The notes under the pieces are model-generated. The model was not told the origin of the DNA and searched no databases. It saw nothing but the letters and a program-made list of their open reading frames with translations. A stretch of 32,290 nt of DNA from Phallusia fumigata (Eukaryota > Chordata > Ascidiacea > Phlebobranchia > Ascidiidae): NCBI GenBank assembly GCA_008931825.1, contig QXVZ01019881.1, positions 1 through 32,290 of the forward strand, written 5' to 3'. Made by a program: the position numbers and the translations under genes. Of this stretch, positions 1 to 11,900 are shown piece after piece (the stretch's first letter is position 1; every line of letters starts with the position of its first letter).

Positions 1-98
1 ACATTGGAGGGGCCTTGTGTCAACATTCAAAGCTTTTAAAAACCAGCAACAAAATGTAAATTGTGGTCACATTGTTGCACAATTCAATATTTTTCTAC

Positions 99-3000
99 CT
101 GGTGGCACCACTCAGGCTTAAGATTTTCTTAAACTTTTCCTGCTCCTTTGCAGTAAACCCAGTGACATAAACACATAAACCATCAAGGACTTGTTCGAAG
201 TGCCGGGTCATTGGAAAACTCCACAAGTCTTCATGGGTTGGGGCTTGGGTGTTTCTGACACAAAAAACAAACTTTTTGTAAAAACAGGGAAGCACACTGA
301 GATCCACTGACAGTAAGAAAAACCCTATTCAGTAAATTTTTAAATGAGTCTGTTATAAAAGCCTGTAAAAATTGCCTAAACAGCTACAAAACTTGCGCGC
401 TGGGTTGAAAACAAGCAGTCACATGCCAAATCAGAGTCGTTGTGCTCAGTGACTTGAGTCAAGCTAAGTCTTAGCAGGGCTCAAGTCAATACCAAGTCAC
501 TGCCACAAAAAATAAACCTAGCTTTCATATTGATTTCTACCAGCTCAATAATGCGTTTGTTTCATTGAAAAGCAACAAAAACATTAATCTACTTTACAAA
601 ATATGTCTTTTACAAAACATCGCACATTCAACACAAATTTTTGACTTCTAAAAGTTAACCACTTTTGTGACCTGAGTAAGTCTTATCCTGGATGTGACTC
701 AAGTAAATCAAATACTTAAAATCGTATTGACTTGACTCAAGAAGCATGCAAAAAAGTCCACATAAAATAAAACACTTACATCGCCGGAGGATTGATAGTA
801 GAAAGTCGTGAGATGTCAGCAATGCTTGTACTCACAGTTTCATTCACAGCCATCACACTGATACTGCTCATATCATCTGTTAAGTAAAAATCAAACATAA
901 TACCATGGTGAAAGATAAATCAGTGAACAGCAACTCTTAAAAACAACAAACAAGCCGATTTAAACAAACTGCACTAAAATTTAATCTGAAAAAGATTGGC
1001 GTTTCATTGATTTTTAGAAAAAAAAGATGTAACAGTCCTTTGTGTCTTGCACAAAAGATGTAAAAATATAACGATGTTGTCACTAAGACTCACGAATGCT
1101 TGGTATCCTTGTGTGTACTCGACTTGTTTCAGGAGTTGAAGAGGCAGGTCGGCTATCATCAGTCACAACTTTTGCTGTAAACAATTCAAACACAGTTATG
1201 CCCTTTCGAAAAAGGGGACACATATTAAAGTTGTTCTGTTACCTGGTGCCTCGACAGTATACTTGGCATGATTTTGGCATGAGCCCCTTTCAACACTGTC
1301 GTAAACCCATTTTACATTAACTGCTTTTACTCCAAACTTGCCTGCCATCGCAAATTTTTGTCCTAGAAATAATAATAGCAGTCAAACATGATAAAAATAG
1401 AATACATAGAAGCACTAATTCGGTTTAGAACTAGAAGGGTGGCTTTCACCATATTGCCATTCCATATACACTATTACCTTTTTTTAAAGTGCACATATGT
1501 TTACCAAGTCATTTCACATTGGGTCCCACAGTTACTTAACATGATTGTTTCTGCAGGCAAAAACGCATGGGTCCCCACACATGCAAAGTTGTAGAAATTG
1601 TGGTTCACTATGAACGTATGTACAGAACAGAAGCAGATATAACCACAGGGGCTATCGGGTTAAACCAAACTCATGACACACCATATCTACCAGCTGTGAA
1701 AGTTTCATCCCCCCCCCCCCCCCCCCCCCCGACAAAAGTGCATGGACAAGCTGCAGGGTCAAAAAAGAAAAGAAAAAAACAAACAGAGTGAAAACAATAT
1801 GCCTCCCCTTCAGGAAGGGGACCCATAATAACTCTCATTTGGCCTACTGTGAGTTGTAAAAACCAATTACAGCTGCCAATAATTTTCCACATGCAACTGC
1901 CTTTAAAAGGTTAGTGGTTCTAATCTGATCTTAGCTCTCAAAATTGTCCTGGGTAAAACAAATGAATTTCTCCAACACAGCAAGGGGCTAATGACATAAA
2001 TAAAACTATTTGGTAAATTTTATTAGTAATAGATAAAAGCCAATTTTAATTCTTGATGCACTGTAAGTGAACTAGAGAATTAGTGTACATGAATGACCAG
2101 AATACAGAATTACGTTATATGCAAAATACATTTAAATAATCCACAGACACTCATAATTTTGCCATTTGCCAAAGTTCATACGACAGAGATTGCAAATCTC
2201 TCAACTTTATGCTGCCAAACAAATGTTTTTTACCTTCTGGTTTGTGAACAATTAAGTGAGTTGTGACGTCTTGTTGCATTGCTCCACTGTACTGACCACC
2301 AAACTTTGTGATAAGCTTCTGAATACTGCTTCTCTCTGTGGTGCCAAACCCAGTTACAGAAACTGAACAACCCAGAAAGATTGGACATTTAAACTCCTCC
2401 CATTTCCCATCCTTGGCGGAGATATACCTGAGCAATTGTTTTTGGAAGGTATTAATTAAAATGAATCAAGTTTAATAAGGCTAATCACCCAAAATTTGGA
2501 ATGGTATGCTTGGTTTTTTACTGACCACAAAATACAATACACAATTTACAAAAACTGCTTTTCAGTTGCAACTAATAAATATATTTTCCCTCGATTGACT
2601 AGAACATTAGTTTACTTATGTTACCAATGCTTAAAACATAAAAGTTACAATTGTTCTTGCAAATGCACACAGCTATTGTAAAATTTCAGTCTTCAGACAA
2701 AATCTAAAAAAAAGCTGTAACACAAAAATAAAAATATACCTTGATTGGCCATGTTTCCACAGATGCTTAATCCAGTCTACAGTCATAATGGGAATTTTAA
2801 CATGGGCAGCGCTAAAATACTTTACTGAGCCAACCTCTTTGACCACTAGGTGTGTTGCATCCTGACTGAGCAGACAAGTTACTTGTCCACCCATTCTTTC
2901 CACTTTGTTCATTAGATCAGTCTAGAGTCGGCATGAAAAAAGCAAGAAGTACAGTCACTAATGTGTAACTTGAAGCTGTCCAGCACTTTTAAGTTTCAAT

Positions 3001-3830
3001 GGTAATATGTTTGACAAAATAAACTGAATTTATGTTTGGTTGAATTTCTCACATAATTAAAGTTTGTTCACACCAGTTGCTAGACAAATATCTGTATTTG
3101 TATGTTATTTGCAAAACTAAAAAGAGGGCAAAAGAAGACAGCTGAGAGAAAACACAGGTGGTTAACAATTTTAAGTAAAACAATGAAATCAAATTACCAA
3201 CCCTTTCCTTTGGCTGGATGTTAGAAAAACATACAAGCGTTCCCATCATAGTGAGATTATACACTGGGTATTTCATGTGACCCTTCAATTGCTTGTTGTG
3301 TTTTAAAATAGTCATTGCACACTGTGGTCCAATCACTGTGAATCCGATTTCCACAAGATGTTCAACCTCTTTCCCTACCCGGGGTAGAAAGTTAATGGCA
3401 AAAACAGATTTTAAATGCAGTTAGGATACAATTTTAAAATTTAATTATTCTGCACAAAACTTCAAATAATGCTCCATAATAAAGTTCACTGTGACTAACC
3501 ATCAGTAGGGTCAACAACATAAATCACATCGTCCTCCAACTCATTCACAAACAATGCTTCAGTTGCATCAATCCAAGTACATCTTAAACTTTGTTCTGTA
3601 AGCATCTGAAAAAATATAAGCTGGATGTTTATCGATGTTCCAGTTGTGTGATTCAGGAACACTAAGGCAATTTAGCAAAACAAGAACATCACATATGTCC
3701 TGGACCAGATTTTCCGACAAATTTTGGCGTTTCATTAATACCGAACATTCATTACCTTGTGGACAGCTTCTACATTTTCTTTTCCCTCTTCTGATAGTGC
3801 CAGCAGCCTAACTTCATTGTTGGATGTCAT
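99..3830 (-). CDS. TOPBP1: TOPBP1 (DNA topoisomerase II-binding protein 1), 5' nine exons, partial at left edge
   Basis: Scaffold protein of the ATR checkpoint and of replication initiation; its BRCT modules bind phosphopeptides on RAD9, Treslin and other partners in the nucleus. Exons read on the minus strand: 3830-3756, 3605-3500, 3374-3202, 2921-2740, 2427-2234, 1362-1243, 1174-1094, 876-780 and 254-99. All have AG/GT borders and all phases join, giving about 394 residues. The start ATG (3830) opens MTSNNEVRLLALSEEGKENV. BRCT0 covers about residues 1-98. BRCT1 (about 99-178) holds MGGQV, THLVV and the W of TVDWIKHLW. BRCT2 (about 191-275) holds FKCPIFLGC, FGGQYSG, THLIV and NVKWVYDS. A Ser/Thr-rich linker follows, then the start of BRCT3 (LDGLCVYVTGF). 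The lysines in GSVKY (BRCT1) and GQKF (BRCT2) match the phosphate-binding lysines known in vertebrate TOPBP1. The donor of exon 3 (GTTGGT) is non-optimal but is required by phase. The C-terminal BRCT repeats lie beyond the window. Confidence 0.93.
255..779 (-). repeat. TOPBP1 intron 8 with clustered CAAGTCA/TGACTTG words
   Basis: Intron between the last two visible TOPBP1 exons. From about 447 to 746 it carries repeated, partly inverted words such as gtgacttgagtcaag, tcaagtcaat, aagtcactg, gtgactcaagt and ttgacttgactcaag. Such arrays of CAAGTCA-like words resemble decayed non-autonomous DNA transposons seen in many animals, but I can define neither termini nor a target duplication. No coding potential was recognised. 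Confidence 0.35.
1363..2233 (-). other. TOPBP1 intron 5, 871 bp, with a poly-C run
   Basis: Intron between the exons for the two halves of BRCT2. It contains an uninterrupted run of 22 C at 1709-1730 followed by a purine-rich stretch. Short reading frames across it are low-complexity translations of the run. Nothing else was recognised. Confidence 0.7.
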
Positions 3831-4032
3831 GGTTATTTTTAATGGACTCTTTTCAGTTGTCACATTGGAAAGTGGTCATACAAAAACAAATTTTAGTTTT
3901 AAAGAATTCGATAATTTATAAGTGTTTGTTAGGCTGCAATAATTAAGGACGAAATGTTAAAACGGACCAACGTCAACAACTAATTTGTTCCTAAAAAAAT
4001 GCAAACATCAGATCACCAATGTTATGAAAAAA

Positions 4033-4040
4033 TTCCCGCC
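4033..4040. promoter_or_regulatory. E2F-like site upstream of TOPBP1
   Basis: TTCCCGCC lies about 203 bp upstream of the TOPBP1 start codon. Vertebrate TOPBP1 is a known E2F-responsive gene, so the placement is sensible. A single 8-mer match is weak evidence on its own. Confidence 0.3.
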
Positions 4041-5987
4041 GTGGTATTTTTTAAAAACGGATGATAGAAAGGTTTTTATCAAAATAAAGATTAACGCAAT
4101 ATGCGCAAAACCACGTCATCTTATAGCCGACCAACTGTAAAATACCTTGGTGGTTTGGGATTTTTAATATTCTGTTTCAATATCTATTAAATTGTTTATC
4201 AATTTTAAGTTATGTTGCGTTGAATACGGTATAGTATGACGTTTTNAGAAATGTACTACCCGTAAAAAGTCACTGAGTTCAGCATACTTATCGTCAGTTA
4301 AAATTATTTTCATTAATACAAACGACTGTTATTTTTCTACCAAAAATTGACCAATTGCTCCATAAACTTCATGTTGTCAACAACATTTGCTTCTTTTTTA
4401 AGATACTTTCATCACGCACTTTGTAAGTTACGATGAAAGTTTAATAACAAGGCCACATGTGTAACAATCAAAAACTAAATTGCCATTGTAAAACATTCTG
4501 TGAATTCTGGACAGCCAGCTTCCATGTCAATTTACCTGTTGCTGTGTGACGTCATGTCAGTTAACTAGCGTTACAATGTTTAATAACGTCGCATGTCAAG
4601 CACCTCATGATTACAAGGCCGATTAAACCAATCGCCAAATGACCAAATTATAATGATAAAACAGGTGTGTTAAGGAACTGCTACTTGTGCACTTAGAGCG
4701 CTGTATCCCCGAAAACGACCTTAGTGAAATTCCATTCACCACAGGGACGACTTTTGCTCACTAGAACACAGTGGAGCTGCGCAAAACTTTCAGCGGTTTC
4801 CTCCGTCGTGCCTCCCTTGTGATAACCAGGAGTTAAGTTTTCAGGCTGGTGATTTCATACTGGTCTCAAGACTGCTGGTTATGATAAAGCCGCACAGAAC
4901 GCCAATGCGGGGCTAATTGTCATTGCTGGGTAAGCGCTTTACATATGCCCATATTTGGATAGGAAGCTAACGTTACCAATAATTTTGAACTGATACGTAT
5001 GCAAACAGTAACAAGTCGTTGCGGTAACCAGTCAATAAACCGGTAGTGCGTAATGGAATACAGGGTTGACAATGTGTATTGTAAATAATGACAAGAACAT
5101 ACTGGGAATTCCCGTAGGATCAATGTCTGTATATATGGATCAATCTAGTGTTGCTATTTATTGCAGAATTCGATGTTGGTTAGCAAAATGGGGCTAAGCA
5201 GCTACGTTTGTGTTGTGCATGGTAACAGTGTTTTTTTTAATGACGTACAGCAGGTAAAAGGTTCTTTTAAACATAGAATGTAAGTGTCGATACACGACCT
5301 ACATTCAATTTGAGTCCGATCAATAAAAACTTCTGATTGGTCCCTTGCAGAGAGGACAATGTTTTGCATTGCAACACGAACACGGAAATAAGTTCTTTAC
5401 GCATCAAAACGCGTTGGCTTTACTGGTTCAAATCGTGCATGAATTTGAAACGCTTGTTATGCAAAGCTGCATATATTGATTAATCAGTTATTTCGACAGT
5501 AACCGTTATAGGACAGACAAGATTGCGTCTAGTTTCAACATATTAATATTCCCCGACGTAAAAGAGGTCAAAAGCATATGTGTAAGCGTTGTAGAACTTG
5601 CTAACGGAATACTCGTTGAAGAGTGTTGCAAATTTTATCGAGGTTCGATTTTCCAGTAAGAAGTGTCCTTTCACTACTAGACAATCAAACGGGATTAAGA
5701 TCCACTACAGGCGTGCCTGTAAACCTTTGTCCTCTGTATCGAAAGTAAGTCGTTAACTGGATGCGATTGTTTCCAACAGGCCGGTTAGGGTCATAAAGCG
5801 AGCTGCATTGCATGACGGCCGAAACTGACAACTCTCCTCAGTGATCAACGTCGGACTGCGCAGCCTGCTGTTTTCGCGATCGATTTTCGCCCTTGTTTTG
5901 GTCGTCTTGAAACCCGGTTTTGGACTGCATACTTGTACAGCAGTTTTGGAAGGATTACTTGCTAGGCTACAAACAACATTGGTCTGC

Positions 5988-5990
5988 AGA
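5988..5990 (+). promoter_or_regulatory. Candidate splice acceptor just before the PLEKHO start
   Basis: ggtctgcag ends 1 nt before the ATG at 5991. It could be the 3' splice site of a 5' UTR intron, or, if this is a tunicate, a spliced-leader trans-splicing acceptor. No matching upstream exon was identified. Confidence 0.3.
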
Positions 5991-8900
5991 ATGGAGTCTA
6001 AAGCCAACGGAAAAGCTCCAGTGGTAGGTGTTTGTGCACTGTTGTAAACTTTCGTTTCTAACTTTAGCGTTTTGCAACGTTTTTGTGCGTTGGCTTTGTT
6101 TTGTTTGTTAATACATTACTTTTTTTGTCCACCTAAAACTGGCTAAAAACGGTTACTTTCAAACTTGAGGCAAAATGTGCAAAAAATGCCAAGGAATGAG
6201 TTGGCATTAGGAAAAATGGAAGCAAGATGCATGTTTGTGACCAGGTTAATTCTGTATGATATCTAGTAATGTCAACCTGCTACTCAGCAAACAAGGCATT
6301 TAAAACTTACACAGTGACAAGAGGCGCACAATGAGTCTATGGGCATTAGTTTGTTGACATTGCTCTGTTTTGCGCACCCTAAACGNGTTTAAAATGTACT
6401 CGACGTCCATAAAACCCTTGAACGTGACAACGATCGCTTCTGGATCGATTTGCTCTTGCGAGTCAAGTGGATCAAAAATTAAGCAAAGTTTAAACACCGT
6501 ATTACTTAAAAACAAGTTATGCCGCGTTTCTGTCAATGGAGTCTTTAACGTGCTTATACTTTGTAGATTGTCTCATTTTTTTGTACAATAGGGTCGCAAA
6601 ATGTGCATTTTTATGCCCTATTCTTGGCCTTTATGGTTTAATAGTGATAATATGGCTATAGTTACTGTTTGGATGCTTTTTATGGTTTATCGGAAAGGTA
6701 CACCCATTAAGAAAGGAAGTTTCTTAGCTAACAGATTTTTTATAGACCCGGGACATCAACGAAAAACATTGCGGCCTGCTAGATCTGACCTTGTATCAGA
6801 AATGCGTGAAAGCCTCGAAGAAGGAAGCTAAGAAGAGCCCCCACACCTTCATACTTGAAGTCGATAAGAAAGATGACAAAGCGCAAAAAGCAAAAGTCAA
6901 GGTAAGAAACTAATCAAACTATACGGCGGTTTGCAAAAGGTCAATATAAAGAGTAATTTGTCGTTCCCCCTTTTCGTTACTTTGTGTGCATTGAAATATG
7001 AATGAACATAAAATAATGGATGGTCCGCGAGTTTGTAATTCTCGTTTTAGAGGATAAGTCAAATTCAATGCGTAGGCACGATGGGCTTGTAGTTTTAGGC
7101 CTCATGATAGACGTTTTGATTTACAACAGGATGTGTAAATTTATTCGTTCCTACCGGGTCTCTTGTTAAATTTTGTTGCAGTCAATATTGGAAGACAATA
7201 ACTGCTTACATAATAAAACACCNCGTTTTGATTTACAACAGGATGTGTAAATTTATTCGTTCCTACCGGGTCTCTTGTTAAATTTTGTTGCAGTCAATAT
7301 TGGAAGACAATAACTGCTTACATAATAAAACGCCAAGGTTTGCTGCACCGATGTTTTACGGCGTTTAGTGATTAACTCGCCGCATTTTAAATTTGTCTCC
7401 ACTCAGTAAACATGAGAAGCTTTAGCGTTAGATGCACGTTTGTTTCAAAGCGAGTAAAATCATTTATAAAATGATAATTTTAACTTCACTAAAAGTGGAG
7501 AACACAAAATACAAAACAGTCTTGATATTTTGATATTGTTTACGAGTGATTAGCGGTTTGGGGTGACGGCTTAAGTTTTTGGGTTGACGGCTTTTCCTCA
7601 CATATTTTAATTCAGCTGTTTGAGCAAATACGTTTTAAACTTTTGAACGTAAAAAGACGTGTCTTAAACAGCCTTCCAGTGGTTTGGTTTCTTTGAAGCG
7701 TGTGTCAACTTTGCATCATGCGTTGTTGATTATGCGAGCATCACACAGCTACAAAATGAATCGTGGTCATCAGTTTCTTGTTTAAGCAAAACCGAAAAGT
7801 GACGTCACACCACTGTATTCAATAACTATGGGGAAACTCCGCCCATAAAACGGAACAGGGTTAATGGATCTTGCATGTAACCGAAGCTTAAGAACGTTTA
7901 TGAGCAAACATATTCCTTTCAAGCACTTGCACATGTGTATTTTGTTATGACAGGTTCAAAGGGAAATGCTGTACGCGAATTCCGATGCTGAACTGGAGCT
8001 GTGGTACAACAAACTCAACGATTCAATCACATATATGGCTATGGTGAGAAATTAATTATGGTACAAGGTTGTGTTGTGCCTTCTTACCATTAGTGGCACC
8101 ATAATACAAAGTTGCGATTTACTGTAGTTTACGGCCTTCAAGTTTCTGGCAATTGTTTCTTAATATAGTCCACCTATCTTACGTTGATTAAAATGCATTT
8201 ATTACTTTTTCACAGTACACGTTTGCATGAAATATGGACTGAAATCATTTCTTTCCTTGTTTCTCGTGGTAGTAATAAAATCTTTTTGGGGGCAATGTTC
8301 ATACTTTGACCATTTACAAACCAGATTGTGACAATAAGAAGTATTTTCAAACAGTCTAGAACAGCTTTTGTTCTGGCTAACCTAGTTTTCTTCAAGACCC
8401 GAACCTCAGAATTTACAAAGCAAACTTACACTCACAAAAGGTCAATATTAGCGAACAACTTACAGCAAGACTGGTTTGTTTAAGATCCTCATATGCAATA
8501 AAATAGTCACGGCGTTTGTTTTGTCATTAACACTGGTAATATTGGTGACAGATTTATTATGTTCTGTGCGCTTTGGTAATAAACAGGCTTGGCAGTTCCT
8601 TCTGTGCGCTTAAACTTCTTGTGTCGTATCACTTTTTTGGACAGATTGGTCATTTGCAATGCCGTAGTTTCGGCAGAAACATTTTCTCAAAATATGCTTT
8701 TAATATGTCCCCATAGGTTTTGTAAATTAACGTTCATGTAGGATCAAACTCCAACCCATTGCCATTACTATTAGGGAACAGTTATGGTGCCAGTCAGTTT
8801 TCACTACCAAACATGTTTTCTGTTGAAGTTCCTGGGATTAAAAAGCCTGTCAAAGTATTGTGTGCCTGCCGGCTGCCGCAAAGCAGTTTAACACAAATGA

Positions 8901-11900
8901 CTAAATTAGATCGTTTGTAGACAGTACGTCTGCCAAATTTCGCGTTGGCAGCAGTCTAGACTTCTCGTTTTGTAACGTCGTGTCAAAAACGGACAATGTT
9001 ACCAACTTCTAACATGCACATTCATATAACCCCGCCTTCAAGAGTTCACAGTCTGTTTGACAAAAAGTCAGACGAAAACGCAATAGTTAATCATGCAATA
9101 TGTGACACACACGCACAGTGGTGACGCACATAACCCACCAAGACATTAGGCTCTAAAATAGCCTTAGCGGCGAATCAAGTGACTAAGTCCAGTTGCAATC
9201 TATGCTTTCCGCATGCATAGTGTGATCAGCTTTTGTGTTGATAGCAGAAGCACACACGGAAATAGCCTCTTCGCCCTGGAGGTTATTGTGTGGGCTCTTG
9301 AAGACTTCGATGTGCTGCTCGACAATCTGTACTTTCGACAGCTCGACTTGTTAGCTGTTAAATCCTTTGCTTTCTTGGAATGATACGTGACCCTTTCGCA
9401 TGACATCTTTGACATACCAATTAACCTGTGACCTATACTTACAAGAGAAAACATCTTGACATTTCCTATGATTTTTAGGGTCTGCATGTTTTAGAGGCGG
9501 CTTTTGTGAACGTTTTTTTGGTGCAATACGTATTATTCGAATACATTAAGCCAGTTTGAAGTCATTTACGGTATATTCAGACCAAGCACTTTACCATTTT
9601 TTGCACAAAATACCTAATGCGCCTGCTCTATAAGTAACTTTATGCATTTTCTGTTTTAGGGCGCCGGACCAGACCTGGAACACGTGACCAAGACAAGAGC
9701 AAAGCCTCCCGGAGCGAGACGACGCCCGCCGACCCGTCAGCATATAAGAGACCGGGTATGTGGGCCGAATAATTACTTGAAATTTATTTCATCTAGTACC
9801 TTAATGTTTTTTCGGTCAGCACATGAAAGGTGCATGTATATTTACGTCCGGTCAATGTTAGTAAGTTTCTTGGCCAAAACCACCAGCATAAGAAGGTCAA
9901 AACAATGAAGTTTAAAACGCAAATTTTGCCTGACGAGCAATGCGCTATCCGTACTGCCTGGCAACGACAGTGTAACACCGTTTTCGGCCCGATCACAAGA
10001 CATTTAAATACCAATGAAGGAACTGTGCCTTTCCAGTTCGAAAGAAACTATTAAAACCATATTTAGCCTCACACGTATTCATCATTACCATCATTGATTG
10101 CTTTTTAATTGCGTCTCACTGGGCAACGAAGCTGGGAGGGTGAAACGAGAAGCGAACTGTCCCTTGAAGAATCGATTCACCACAGAGACTGATATAACCG
10201 ACCATTGAAAAGATATGCAACCGCTGTTACCTGTTTGGCTCTTCTTATGCTTCAGTTTTTTCGAAGTGTCGTAGACGGGTGTTCTTGTACTAGCAACAAA
10301 TATCTCAAAACATTCGCTGACGATAATTTCGGTTTCGACCAGATGAGGCCAGGTTTCCGGCTTTTTGTTTCGGCCAGAACTGTATAAACTTGTTCGATGC
10401 GTCATCACAGAAAACCCTCTTTGCAATAAGAATGCGAGTTTAAAGAGTTTGAGATCCGCATTAACACGTGCAAGGCGTAAAAAACCCGAATTAAGGTTTT
10501 CCCTGGTATCAACAAAACGTGGTATCTTGATTTACATAGTTTCTCAACTACAAGATTGCTTCAATGCCACAGTACTCATTTAGACCATCTTTGGTCTCGG
10601 GTACTATTTTCAGCTTTATGAGACCGAAATAGTAGTGATCACGAAGCGGTGTTTCCCTTAACGCGCGAGCAAAATATGAGGAACTAAAATGCGGCGTCTT
10701 CACTATATGATAGCGTTGACAACAGACGCATAGTTGCGTGCAGGGAAAGTGACACCACTAAACAATCGGTTTTTTGGTTCCTGCTTTAAACATAGTTTCC
10801 TACTGGGGTTTGTATAGAAGCACGCCGTCCTAATGGCCAACCAAAACGATGACCCAAACCATGTCTCTACTTTTTCAGCCAATAAATGGTTCCAAAAGGG
10901 CTATTGAAAACAAAAGCCCTCAAGTAATTGTTTGAATTTAAGCCTTGTGTGGCCAAACGAAAGCAGAATTAGGTTTGCTACTTGCAGTGAAGCGTTATAT
11001 TCATTGGGTGTGTGCTTATCGACGACTGCTTTCAATATTTCACAATCATTTTGCACTTTACTATTTGAACGCCTCGCCACGTTTTGTGCTTTAAGTGCAA
11101 TGTGCTGTCCTGCACAGTTCGTACAGTTAAACCAACAAATTTTTGCTATTAAACCACTAAAGGGCCGCAGCCAACAGTCGGACACTGCTATAGCCCACAG
11201 TGGACATAGTTAATGACAAAACAAGCCATTTTATGTCCAATGTATGTTTAGTAGAAACCAAATGATCACTTCGCTTTGGTTGTAGCGGTCAATAAAGGTG
11301 CTTCAACCGTGTGTGTTTTCATTTGCAGGCCACTGTATGTGAAATATCGCTGGACTTCGGCGAGGAAGCGGAAAAGAAAAAAGGTAAACGGTCGCACATT
11401 GGGGACTTTTCCCACAAGATTCCAACCAAGTTTAAACAGACAAAATCGCCATTAAAGGACCCGTTTTTTTATCGTTTTATTATGCGCAAAACGCCCTGGA
11501 AAGGAAACAGCGTCACGCCCGCTATGTCACACAGTCACGTGCATGTGACGTCACAGAGCAAGTGAACCTAACCGTGCCCCAAAGTTTGCATATGCTGCTG
11601 TGAAACCGTCTAGCAACTCCTTGGCCGGATCGATTGTGACGCAAGACACTGCGCGGATGTGACGTCGGCGAGCGCTCTGGCCATATTTGGCAACGGCGTC
11701 AGCGTGCGTGTTTTCAGCTGACTGGTGGCCACAGCTTGAACATACCAGTGTGCTGCATCACGCAACGCTGTTAATAATAAAACGTTTTGTATTTTGATTG
11801 ATGACTTTTAGAGCATGGGGTGACTGTTGAGTTCAAGTTTTAAGCGATCTTGTTTTAAATTAGGGACTGTTCCTACGTTTCGGCAATCGATGTATCGGCT

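Larger units (their letters stand above)
3831..5990. other. Intergenic region between divergent TOPBP1 and PLEKHO
   Basis: About 2.2 kb between the TOPBP1 start (minus) and the PLEKHO start (plus), so it should hold both promoters. Visible items are an E2F-like TTCCCGCC at 4033-4040, a full CRE palindrome TGACGTCA at 4547-4554, and an unresolved base at 4246 that may mark a contig join. I see no TATA box at a sensible distance from either start, no convincing ORF and no tRNA-like internal promoter. Confidence 0.7.

Noticed and set aside
1567..1892. Proline-run and glycine-run frames on opposite strands
   Set aside because: Translations of the 22-bp poly-C run and purine-rich flank inside a TOPBP1 intron.
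5841..6047. In-frame upstream ATG extending PLEKHO by 50 residues
   Set aside because: The extension has no similarity to PLEKHO N-termini, and a splice-acceptor-like CTGCAG sits just before the ATG at 5991, so it is more likely 5' UTR or outron.
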